Assembly: GCA_002413355.1 (NCBI GenBank) | Contig: DHWV01000105.1 | Location: 595-10,830 of the forward strand | Direction: 5' to 3' | Origin: Desulfobulbaceae bacterium UBA5173 | Lineage (GTDB): Bacteria; Desulfobacterota; Desulfobulbia; Desulfobulbales; Desulfobulbaceae | Length of the DNA: 10,236 nucleotides | Part shown: positions 1 to 5,925 of the stretch, piece by piece | Position numbering within the stretch: position 1 is the first letter of the stretch | Layout: the number at the start of each line of letters is the position of its first letter | Position numbers and translations under genes: made by a program | Notes under the pieces: model-generated | The model's input: only the letters and a program-made list of their open reading frames with translations | The model's database searches: none | What the model was told of the DNA's origin: nothing

Positions 1-681
1 GCAGGCGTATTCCCATTCCGCTTCGGTGGGCAGACGGTACATGTGACCAGTTTCTTTGCTTAACCACTGACAATATTCAGTTGCATCCTGCCAGTTCACG
101 TTGACTACAGGCCGATGTCCGCGCCCCCAGCCATTGTCATCCGGCTTCTTTCGATTCATGGCCGAGCAGAACGCATCGTATTTAAAGAACGTGACAGGGT
201 AACGGCAGATGGCAAAGCTGTCCAATTCCACTTCATGGACAGGAAGCTCATCACTGTCGCCAATGCCTTGAATGTCTCCCATGCGGAAACGTCCTCCTGG
301 CAGCTTGATCATCACCGGCCCGCTGTCGCCATTCCGCAGTTTGTCTTTCAAAAGCCAATACTTTTCCACGTAGCGGGAAACAAAATCGGCATCTGTCATG
401 TCAAGAAGATGCCAAGAAATAATGCTGTCTGAAATCTCAAGGAAACGCAGGAGCTGATCAGTCGGACGGACAGGTTCTGATGCGGAAAACGCGTTGTTTA
501 TCATGCCATAGGCAACAAGAAATTCCTGAATGGTGTAATGACTGAAACGGAAATCGCGCTCAGAGTTTCGGTTCAGCAGCGAACGCCCGCCCAGCTCGAA
601 TTCTTCCAGCCAAGCGATGTTTTGATCGGAAAGAATGAGCTGCTGAAGCTCCTCTTCAGAAATAATCCGCTCGCCGCGCCG
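1..681 (-). pseudogene. In-frame continuation after TAG: end of NACHT helical region plus FGE-sulfatase domain (partial at window edge)
   Basis: After the TAG at 682-684 the same minus-strand frame runs 227 codons without a stop and leaves the window at position 1. It first encodes FRFSHYTIQEFLVAYG (about 552-505), which matches the FxHxxxQEF signature found near the end of NACHT helical domains. An FGE-sulfatase (SUMF1/PvdO-type, C-type-lectin-like fold) domain follows: LPGGRFRMGD (about 303-274), ICRYPVTFFKYDAFC (about 210-166), GWGRGHRPVVNVNW (about 138-97) and YRLPTEAEWEYAC (about 39-1). The C-terminal half, with the catalytic cysteine positions of true FGEs, lies outside the window, so enzyme activity cannot be judged. 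No start codon with a Shine-Dalgarno sequence was found after the TAG; the first ATG (504-502) has none and falls after the FxHxxxQEF motif. This is therefore most likely the C-terminal part of one NACHT-FGE protein rather than a separate gene. It could be translated if the TAG is read through or is a sequencing error. Confidence 0.8.
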
Positions 682-684
682 CTA
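682..684 (-). other. In-frame amber (TAG) codon splitting the NACHT-FGE frame
   Basis: The plus-strand bases are cta, giving TAG on the minus strand in the context CGG ATG TAG CGG CGC. The frame is identical before and after, with recognisable NACHT family sequence on both sides (ELFNACVRIAERM before, RRGERIISEEELQQL after), so exactly one codon is affected and no frameshift is needed. None of the eight other stop codons seen in the window is TAG: seven are TGA (parC, pentapeptide gene, SH3 gene, tlyA, cpoB, tolB, tolR) and one is TAA (tolA). A single C-to-T change from CAG is the simplest origin. Recoding or an assembly error remain possible. Confidence 0.85.
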
Positions 685-1707
685 CATCCGTTCCGCAATC
701 CGCACGCAGGCGTTGAACAGCTCCTTCCGCTCTGGCATCCGCCGCTGACCGCAGCAGCGATGCGCCCGCAGTTTCCGTACCTCGCGGTCAAGCCATTCAT
801 TAATCAACGCCTGATACACGGTGTAGGCGTTCCATTTCTGCTCGCGGTCGTCCAGCTCCAGCAGCTTGTCGAGATGATGCAGCAGCATGGGCCGCATCCG
901 CAAATCCTGCATCTGCTCCAGCAGATGATTCGCCCGCTGCCGCTGCTGCCGGATTTTCCCCGCCTGAAAAAGCAGGCGGTGCCGGAGCGTCAGCGGCAGC
1001 TTTTTTTCGATGAACTCCTGCACCTGCCCGTCCGTGAACGGCGACAGATACAGCACCGGGCAGTGATAGCCGGACAGCACCTTGATTTCCGGCCTGCCGA
1101 GACTGTCCGTCTCCATCTCTGGGAAAAACTGAGTGCGGCTGGAGATGATCACCCGGCGGAAATCCTCGCTGGCCTGAAGCAGCTCCAGCAGGCGGTCGCG
1201 AATCCGCTTCCACGCCTGCCGGTCTTCGTCCAGCGCGTCGAGGAGGAGAAAGGTCTCGCCTTTGTTCGGCAGATCGCGCACCTGCTGCAAGGTGTCGTCG
1301 CCGAGCTTGAAGAGCTGGCAGCTGTATTTCTGCGGCCAGAAGCTGGTCAGGTGCATCAGCTTGAGCATCAGCAGGAGCGAGGTTTTGCCCATGCCCGCGT
1401 CGGACAGGATGAACATCTGATGCCGCCCGTCCTTCTCCAGCGGTGGCCTGCCCTGAAAAAATTCGTTGATCCGCTCAAAGGCCGACTGCCGCGCCGCCGC
1501 CATCAGGTCGTCCTGACGCGAATCCGCCGGATTTCTGTCCTGAAGATGCGGCACCACATAGACATCCTTCAGCACGTCCGGGTCAACAAACTCATCCCGC
1601 AGGCGGTCAAGCTCCTTGGCCCGCTCGCCGCTGATCCGCTCAAGCTGCTTCCAGAGCGGCTTGACCCATTCCGCTTTAACAAAAGCCAGTGCTTCCAGTG
1701 GTGGCAT
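682..1707 (-). CDS. NACHT-type STAND NTPase, N-terminal part, ending at an in-frame TAG
   Basis: This 341-codon product is a P-loop NTPase of the NACHT/STAND class, a family of signalling ATPases that includes anti-phage and self/non-self recognition proteins. A roughly 95-residue N-terminal region (starting MPPLEALAFVKAEWVKPLW) has no family I recognise. Walker A is SDAGMGKTSLL at about 102-112, Walker B with its acidic tail is FLLLDALDED at about 153-162, and a sensor-like VIISSRTQFF sits at about 186-195. The helical region LYLSPFTDGQVQEFI (about 219-233) and AYTVYQALINEWLDRE (about 294-309) follow, as in NACHT proteins. The ATG at 1707 is chosen because AAGGAGG lies 5 nt upstream; a GTG at 1830 would give a longer frame without support. 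The product ends at TAG (682-684), before the conserved end of the helical domain, which continues in the same frame (see 1-681). It is transcribed divergently from parC. The NTPase assignment is secure; the biological role is inferred. Confidence 0.85.
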   Translation of the reverse strand: MPPLEALAFVKAEWVKPLWKQLERISGERAKELDRLRDEFVDPDVLKDVYVVPHLQDRNPADSRQDDLMAAARQSAFERINEFFQGRPPLEKDGRHQMFILSDAGMGKTSLLLMLKLMHLTSFWPQKYSCQLFKLGDDTLQQVRDLPNKGETFLLLDALDEDRQAWKRIRDRLLELLQASEDFRRVIISSRTQFFPEMETDSLGRPEIKVLSGYHCPVLYLSPFTDGQVQEFIEKKLPLTLRHRLLFQAGKIRQQRQRANHLLEQMQDLRMRPMLLHHLDKLLELDDREQKWNAYTVYQALINEWLDREVRKLRAHRCCGQRRMPERKELFNACVRIAERM

Positions 1708-1903
1708 TTTTTCCTCCTTGGCTGTAAGATGACGGGAAAGATGCTCTGTTCCTTGGCTTTTTCCAAGCAGGAGCCGCAAAACGCAGCATTTTCTTGGGGC
1801 TACGGAATGCTTGCAGGCTTCGATATGCACAGGAAGCGTGACCTGCGGAACGGTTTATGCTTTCCCGCTGCGAGCACAGCGCACCAACTGAGTTTGAAAT
1901 TTT
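1708..1903. other. Divergent intergenic region between the NACHT gene and parC
   Basis: These 196 bases must hold the promoters of both divergent genes, but no convincing -35/-10 pair is visible on either strand. A TATGCT at 1856-1861 is -10-like for parC, but nothing like TTGACA lies 16-18 bases upstream. A small inverted repeat, CTTGG/CCAAG with a 6-base loop, sits at 1752-1767. Plus- and minus-strand open frames crossing this region show no family resemblance. Confidence 0.5.
1713..1719 (-). promoter_or_regulatory. Strong ribosome binding site of the NACHT gene
   Basis: The minus strand reads AAGGAGG, then five A bases, then ATG at 1707. This near-perfect Shine-Dalgarno sequence decides the start in favour of 1707 over the upstream GTG at 1830. 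Confidence 0.85.
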
Positions 1904-3907
1904 ATGACCGACATTACTGCCGCCGATCATCCCCAAAGCCGCCTGCACCGGCTCTTTGACCGCAACTTTCTCGACTACACCGCCTACGTCATCCGCGAGC
2001 GGGCCATCCCGGACATAGACGACGGCCTGAAGCCGGTGCAGCGGCGCATCTTGCAGACTCTGCGCAACATGGACGACGGGCGCTATCACAAGGTGGCGAA
2101 CGTGGTCGGCGAGACCATGAAGCTGCATCCGCACGGCGACCAGTCCATCTTTGCCGCGCTGGTCAATCTGGCCAACAAGGAGCTGCTGATTGACCGGCAG
2201 GGCAACTTCGGCAACGTCTTCACCGGCGACCAGGCCTCGGCGGCGCGCTACATCGAATGCCGCCTCACGCCGCTGGCCCGCGAGACCCTGTTCAACCCTG
2301 ACCTGACCGCGTTCGTTGATTCCTACGACGGCAGGATGCAGGAGCCGGTCTCGCTGCCGAGCAAGCTGCCGCTGCTGCTGCTGCTGGGCGCGGAAGGCAT
2401 CGCGGTGGGCATGGCCACCAAGATCATGCCGCACAACTTCGGCGAGCTGCTGCAAGCGCAGATTGACTGCCTCGACGGCAAGGACTTCACCCTGCTGCCG
2501 GATTTCCCCGGCGGCGGCATTGTGGACGCTTCCGACTACCAGAGCGGCAATGGCCGCCTGCGCTGCCGGGCGCGGCTGGAGCTGCGCGACGAGAAGACCA
2601 TCACCGTCACCGAGCTGCCTGCGGGCCTGACCACCGAGGCTCTGATTGAGTCCGTGGAGCGAGCGGCGAAGGCAGGCAAGATCAAGCTCGCCTCGATCAG
2701 CGACTACACGGCGGAAAAGGTGGAGGTGGAAATCAGGCTGCCGCGCGGCGTGTATGCCCAGGACGCGCTGGACGCGCTCTACGCCTTCACCGACTGCGAG
2801 CTGAGTGTCTCGCCCAATCTGGTGCTGATCAAGGACAACATGCCCTGCGTCATGGGCGCGGAGGAGGTGCTGCGGCACAACACGGACAAGCTGCGCCGCG
2901 ACTTGGAGCAGGAGCTGCGCATCGAGCGGGGCCGCCTGACCGACAAGCTCCATGCCGCCACCTTGGAGCAGGTCTTCATCGAGGAGCGGCTGTACAAGCA
3001 GATCGAGGAGGAGAGCAGTGCCAAGGCAGTAAGCGACGCGGTGCGGCAGGCGCTGGAGCCGTTCAACGAGCGGCTGATCCGTAAGCCGGACAAGGAGGAC
3101 ATCGAACGCCTTTTAGACATCCGCATTAAGCGCATCTCCCGCTATGACCTCAACAAGCAGCGCAAGGAGATTGAGGAGCTGAAGCGGAGCGTCGCCGCCA
3201 TAGACAAGCACCTTGAGGACGTGACGCTTTATGCGAAGAAGCATCTGCAAGGCTTGTTAGAAAAATACGGGCCGCAGTTCCCCCGCCGCAGCGAGCTGAA
3301 GGCATTTGACCAGGTGGACGCGCGGGAAGCCGCCCTGAGCAATCTCCAGCTTGTGTATGTGCGCGAATCAGGCTTCCTCGGCCATAAGGTCAGTGCCGAG
3401 GAGGGCAAGGAGGGGCTGGCGGCGGCCTGCTCGGAGCTGGACCGCATCCTGCTCATCTTCCGCGACGGCCTGTACAAGGTAATCCCGGTGCCGGACAAGC
3501 TCTTTGTCGGCCCTGACCTGCTCTGGCTGGGGCCGGTGCGCAAGGAGCTGGTCTTCAACCTCATCTATCGGGCAGGCGCGCTCAACCTGAGCTATGTCAA
3601 ACGCTTCCGCACGCCCAAGTTCATCCTCAACAAGGAATACCGCCTCTTTGAGGAGCACAAGCGTTCGGTCATCCAGCTCCTGCTGATCGGCGAGAAGGGC
3701 CTGCGGGCGAGAGTGAGCCTCGCGCCCTCGGCCAGAGCGCGCAGCAACGCGCTGGAAATTGACTTTGACGAGCATCTGATCAAAGGCGAGGCCGCTCAGG
3801 GCAGACGGGTCAGCGAGCGGGCGGTGCGCAAGATGACAGACATCAGCGGCCAGCCGAAGCAGGAGCCGCCGACAGTTCCTGTGCTGCCGGGGTTGGGGGA
3901 GAACTGA
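1904..3907 (+). CDS. parC: DNA topoisomerase IV subunit A (ParC), short non-canonical subfamily
   Basis: This is the breakage-reunion subunit of a type IIA topoisomerase, which decatenates or relaxes DNA together with an ATPase partner (ParE) not present here. The 667 residues show the GyrA/ParC fold in order: DIDDGLKPVQRRIL (about 38-50), HPHGD (75-79), QGNFGN (about 99-104) and the catalytic Arg-Tyr in AARYIECRL (R115, Y116). EGIAVGMATKIMPHNF follows at about 163-178, then the tower and coiled-coil part to about 480. The C-terminal section (about 490-640) is shorter than the E. coli ParC pinwheel, and the gyrase-specific GyrA box QRRGGKG is absent, which argues for topoisomerase IV rather than gyrase. 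The positions matching the quinolone-contacting Ser and Glu of E. coli ParC are Gln80 and Ala84, and the loop after them is about four residues shorter; both recall the ParC type of Bacteroidetes and Chlamydiae. The ATG at 1904 starts the conserved N-terminus but has no good Shine-Dalgarno sequence. The last 65 nt overlap the convergent pentapeptide gene. Confidence 0.9.
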   Translation: MTDITAADHPQSRLHRLFDRNFLDYTAYVIRERAIPDIDDGLKPVQRRILQTLRNMDDGRYHKVANVVGETMKLHPHGDQSIFAALVNLANKELLIDRQGNFGNVFTGDQASAARYIECRLTPLARETLFNPDLTAFVDSYDGRMQEPVSLPSKLPLLLLLGAEGIAVGMATKIMPHNFGELLQAQIDCLDGKDFTLLPDFPGGGIVDASDYQSGNGRLRCRARLELRDEKTITVTELPAGLTTEALIESVERAAKAGKIKLASISDYTAEKVEVEIRLPRGVYAQDALDALYAFTDCELSVSPNLVLIKDNMPCVMGAEEVLRHNTDKLRRDLEQELRIERGRLTDKLHAATLEQVFIEERLYKQIEEESSAKAVSDAVRQALEPFNERLIRKPDKEDIERLLDIRIKRISRYDLNKQRKEIEELKRSVAAIDKHLEDVTLYAKKHLQGLLEKYGPQFPRRSELKAFDQVDAREAALSNLQLVYVRESGFLGHKVSAEEGKEGLAAACSELDRILLIFRDGLYKVIPVPDKLFVGPDLLWLGPVRKELVFNLIYRAGALNLSYVKRFRTPKFILNKEYRLFEEHKRSVIQLLLIGEKGLRARVSLAPSARARSNALEIDFDEHLIKGEAAQGRRVSERAVRKMTDISGQPKQEPPTVPVLPGLGEN

Positions 3908-4682
3908 GCAGAGGGGCTTTGTCCGCTGTCTGAGCGGGTGCGACCGACGGGTTCAGTCCTGCCTGCGTTTGGCCAGCGACAGATTTTTCGGCCCGCTCCT
4001 TTTCTTCGATATCGAAGAAAAAATTCCAAGAGACAGAATCACCGATTTTTTCTTTTTTTGGCGTGGATTCTGTCCGAATGACGGGAATGTCATCTATATT
4101 GCGCCGGGCTGCTGCCTGCACATTCACAGTTTCTTCTGTCGGAGCAAAGAAAATAGGTATTTCCTCTGGTTGCGATGCAGACACTGCATTTTTTTCAGCA
4201 GAGTTGTTCGGTTCACGCCGGATGAACAGTTCCTCTATCGCGTTATTAACCGTGTCTAAGGCCGAGTCAGCCGCCTGCTGACCTTGATTTCCCGTTCTTG
4301 CCGTGCCGCCGTTGTCAGATGAAAAATCTGTCCCTTCCATATCAGCTCCAAGCAAATTGGCCCCTGTGAGGTCGGCACCGGCCAGACTTGCGCCACGCAG
4401 CACCGTGTTATGCAGATTAGCCCCAGTCAGACAGACTCCATCCAGCCGCGCTCCGCTCAAATCTGCGCCTTCCAAGTCGGCCTCGGCCAAATTTAGCCGG
4501 TTTAGCACCACACCGCGCAAATTGCAACCTTTGCAGGCATTGCTGGTGAGTAGCTGATTAAAATTTTTCCTGATTTGCGGATCAGCCGAACCAAGAATTT
4601 CAGCGGAATCAGCCTGGCCGCAACAAAACAGCACTGCATAGCACGCAAAAATTCTTTGCCATGTGACACTGACATTCCACAT
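3843..4682 (-). CDS. Exported pentapeptide-repeat protein
   Basis: The 279-residue product has a predicted Sec signal peptide (hydrophobic IFACYAVLFCCG, likely cleavage after ADSA near residue 27). About 14 consecutive pentapeptide repeats follow at about 53-122 (for example ADLEG, ADLSG, ANLHN, ADLTG, ANLLG), which should form a short right-handed quadrilateral beta-helix. A Cys pair, NACKGCNL (C50, C53), caps the repeat, as in other secreted proteins of this kind. The remaining roughly 155 residues are polar and low in complexity, with FFFDIEEKE near 245 and an Ala/Pro/Ser-rich tail; no domain is recognised there. The ATG at 4682 is preferred because TGAGG lies 9 nt upstream and it starts the signal peptide; a TTG at 4721 would overlap the upstream gene. 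It is the last gene of the minus-strand run and its 3' end lies antisense inside parC. The function is unknown: pentapeptide proteins range from scaffolds to DNA mimics, but export makes gyrase mimicry unlikely. Confidence 0.85.
   Translation of the reverse strand: MWNVSVTWQRIFACYAVLFCCGQADSAEILGSADPQIRKNFNQLLTSNACKGCNLRGVVLNRLNLAEADLEGADLSGARLDGVCLTGANLHNTVLRGASLAGADLTGANLLGADMEGTDFSSDNGGTARTGNQGQQAADSALDTVNNAIEELFIRREPNNSAEKNAVSASQPEEIPIFFAPTEETVNVQAAARRNIDDIPVIRTESTPKKEKIGDSVSWNFFFDIEEKERAEKSVAGQTQAGLNPSVAPAQTADKAPLLSSPPTPAAQELSAAPASAGR
4000..4021. repeat. 22-bp perfect palindrome inside the pentapeptide gene, 92 bp past parC
   Basis: Both strands read the half-site TTTTCTTCGAT followed by its exact reverse complement, centred between 4010 and 4011. 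It lies in coding sequence for FFFDIEEK of the pentapeptide protein. A second AT-rich inverted repeat overlaps it: AAGAAAAAAT (4015-4024) pairs with ATTTTTTCTT (4045-4054), followed by more T. The palindrome could form an 8-bp stem with a 6-base loop. It may serve in termination of parC transcripts or as a dimeric protein site, or be a chance product of the Phe/Glu/Lys-rich coding sequence. Confidence 0.7.
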
Positions 4683-4691
4683 ACGCTGTTG

Positions 4692-4696
4692 CCTCA
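4692..4696 (-). promoter_or_regulatory. Ribosome binding site deciding the pentapeptide gene start
   Basis: TGAGG on the minus strand, 9 nt before the ATG at 4682. It lies in the 29-nt gap after the SH3 gene and supports the ATG over the in-frame TTG at 4721. Confidence 0.55.
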
Positions 4697-4711
4697 ACAG
4701 ACTCCGCCGAT

Positions 4712-5161
4712 TCAGGGCCAAACCAACTGCTGGTGGATCCAGCCGGAAGAGAGCTTAGGGTGAGAAACTTTGATCCAATCACCCTGCTGGTCAAGCTTCT
4801 TCAGAATCACTTCACGCACAACTTTGCCGATTTGCCGGGCATCAGTTTTGGCTTCGGCCCGTATGTTCCCTTTCGCTGACTTCACAATCACATAGGGAGT
4901 TTTTGAAACCACGCTGGCAGCAATCCAGCCCTTATCATTCTCGTAATCGCTGACATTCAGCCAGTCCCCTTTGCGTTCAATCACTTGCAGCGGATATCCG
5001 GCGGGTAGCTGAAACTTCACCTCTGAAGTGGTGTCCGGGGCGGAACGGAGATTCACGCCGTCCTTGACAACAGATACAAACTCAGCAGCTGAAGCTGTCG
5101 CCGCAGTAATCAACACTGCCAGCAGCATCCCTGTCTGCGCTGCAAAAAAACGGTGCTTCAT
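4712..5161 (-). CDS. Secreted tandem bacterial SH3-domain protein
   Basis: The 149-residue product begins with a clear Sec signal peptide (MKHRFF, hydrophobic core MLLAVLITAATASA, cleavage near residue 25). Two bacterial SH3 (SH3_3-type) domains follow: one at about 30-83 with VNLRSAPDTTSEV and GDWLNVSDYENDKGWI, the second at about 88-147 with NIRAEAKTDARQIGKV and GDWIKVSHPKLSSGWI. Such domains commonly bind peptidoglycan peptides or regulate wall enzymes, so a periplasmic wall-associated role is inferred; no catalytic domain is present. The start is firm: AAGGAGG lies 7 nt upstream, and the ATG overlaps the tlyA stop as ATGA, which suggests translational coupling. The pentapeptide gene follows after 29 nt. 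Confidence 0.88.
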   Translation of the reverse strand: MKHRFFAAQTGMLLAVLITAATASAAEFVSVVKDGVNLRSAPDTTSEVKFQLPAGYPLQVIERKGDWLNVSDYENDKGWIAASVVSKTPYVIVKSAKGNIRAEAKTDARQIGKVVREVILKKLDQQGDWIKVSHPKLSSGWIHQQLVWP

Positions 5162-5925
5162 TGTCTTGCCTCCTTTTCTTCAATAGACTCTTCTGATATG
5201 AAATGCAAAAGAAATTCTTGATTGCCCCCTGCTCCGCAAACATCGGCGGCTGCGCTGCCGATGCAGGTGAGACCGATCTCTCTGGCAAAACGGCTGATTG
5301 CGGCCAACGCTTCCTCATGCAGGTGCGGTTCACGGACAATACCGCCTGCCCCGACCTTATGTTTTGGCAGTTCAAATTGGGGTTTCACTAAAGCGACAAT
5401 TCGGGCAGCACCGCTGAACAGCGGCAACAGAGGCGGCAGCAGAAGCTGTAGCGAGATGAACGAGGCATCAATGACAGCCAGATTGAGCGGATCGGGAATT
5501 TGCACCGCTGTCAGCAGGCGGGCGTTAGTGCGTTCCAAAACCACCACCCGGCGGTCGTGGCGCAGTTTCCATGCCAGCAGACCGTAACCGACATCTACGC
5601 TGTACACTCGCGCCGCGCCGCGCTGGAGCAGACAGTCGGTGAAACCGCCGGTCGAGCAGCCGATGTCGGCGCAAACCCAGCCTGCCGGATCAAGGCCGAA
5701 ATCACGCAGGCCGCCCGCCAGTTTTTCGCCGCTGCGGCTGACATAAGGAAATTTTTTTTTCCGCAGCTGAATATCGCTGTCCGCAGGCACCAAGGTTCCG
5801 GCCTTGCAATCCGCCCGTGTGCCGACCAGCACGTGACCAGCACCGATCAGAGCGCGAGCTTCAACGACATGAGCAGCCAAACATCGCTCAGTCAGCAGCA
5901 GGTCAAGCCGCCGTTTGCTGGACAT
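5158..5925 (-). CDS. tlyA: TlyA family rRNA 2'-O-methyltransferase
   Basis: TlyA enzymes transfer methyl from S-adenosylmethionine to the 2'-hydroxyl of cytidines in 16S and/or 23S rRNA; in mycobacteria their loss gives capreomycin resistance. The 255 residues show an S4 RNA-binding domain at about 4-58 (RLDLLLTERCL..., ARALIGAGHVLV) and then an FtsJ/RrmJ-type Rossmann methyltransferase. The SAM loop is DIGCSTGGFTDCLLQRGA at about 87-104. The expected K-D-K-E tetrad can be read as K68 (RSGEKL), D153 (VIDASF), K181 (LVKPQFE) and E238 (GNQEFLL). The size is typical for the family. Its ATG shares one base with the cpoB stop (TGATG) and no clear Shine-Dalgarno sequence precedes it, so translation is probably coupled to cpoB; its own stop overlaps the SH3 start. 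A run of nine A bases (5752-5760) encodes K-K-K. Which rRNA subunits are modified cannot be read from the sequence; hemolysin activity, the old name's basis, should not be assumed. Confidence 0.93.
   Translation of the reverse strand: MSSKRRLDLLLTERCLAAHVVEARALIGAGHVLVGTRADCKAGTLVPADSDIQLRKKKFPYVSRSGEKLAGGLRDFGLDPAGWVCADIGCSTGGFTDCLLQRGAARVYSVDVGYGLLAWKLRHDRRVVVLERTNARLLTAVQIPDPLNLAVIDASFISLQLLLPPLLPLFSGAARIVALVKPQFELPKHKVGAGGIVREPHLHEEALAAISRFAREIGLTCIGSAAADVCGAGGNQEFLLHFISEESIEEKEARQ
5169..5175 (-). promoter_or_regulatory. Ribosome binding site of the SH3 gene inside tlyA
   Basis: AAGGAGG lies 7 nt upstream of the ATG at 5161 and forms part of the last tlyA codons (K-E-A-R-Q). The SH3 gene can thus be initiated by ribosomes finishing tlyA or independently. 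Confidence 0.8.

Noticed and set aside
502..504. ATG after the amber codon as the start of a separate FGE gene
   Set aside because: No Shine-Dalgarno sequence precedes it, and starting there would leave the conserved FxHxxxQEF segment untranslated.
1752..1767. CTTGG/CCAAG inverted repeat in the divergent region as an operator
   Set aside because: Five-base arms are common by chance, no second copy was seen, and no promoter could be placed around it.
1811..1861. parC promoter built from TTGCAG (1811) and TATGCT (1856)
   Set aside because: The spacing is about 39 bases instead of 16-18, so the two boxes cannot form one sigma-70 promoter.
538..1959. Plus-strand open frame of 473 codons opposite the NACHT gene
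   Set aside because: It lies antisense to a gene with clear Walker motifs and a ribosome binding site. Its translation is Leu/Arg/His/Pro-rich with no recognisable domain, and it runs into parC. It is a shadow of G+C-rich codons.
1676..2953. Minus-strand open frame of 425 codons opposite parC
   Set aside because: It is antisense to well-conserved ParC sequence, Arg/Val/Gln-rich and without a domain, and it overlaps the NACHT start.
3921..3939. Possible parC terminator hairpin (CCGCT/AGCGG) just after the stop
   Set aside because: The stem has only five pairs and no T-run follows, so it is not a credible intrinsic terminator.
3843..4682. Pentapeptide protein as a Qnr/MfpA-like topoisomerase protector next to parC
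   Set aside because: It carries a Sec signal peptide and only about 14 repeats, so it is expected outside the cytoplasm. The adjacency to parC is convergent, not an operon.
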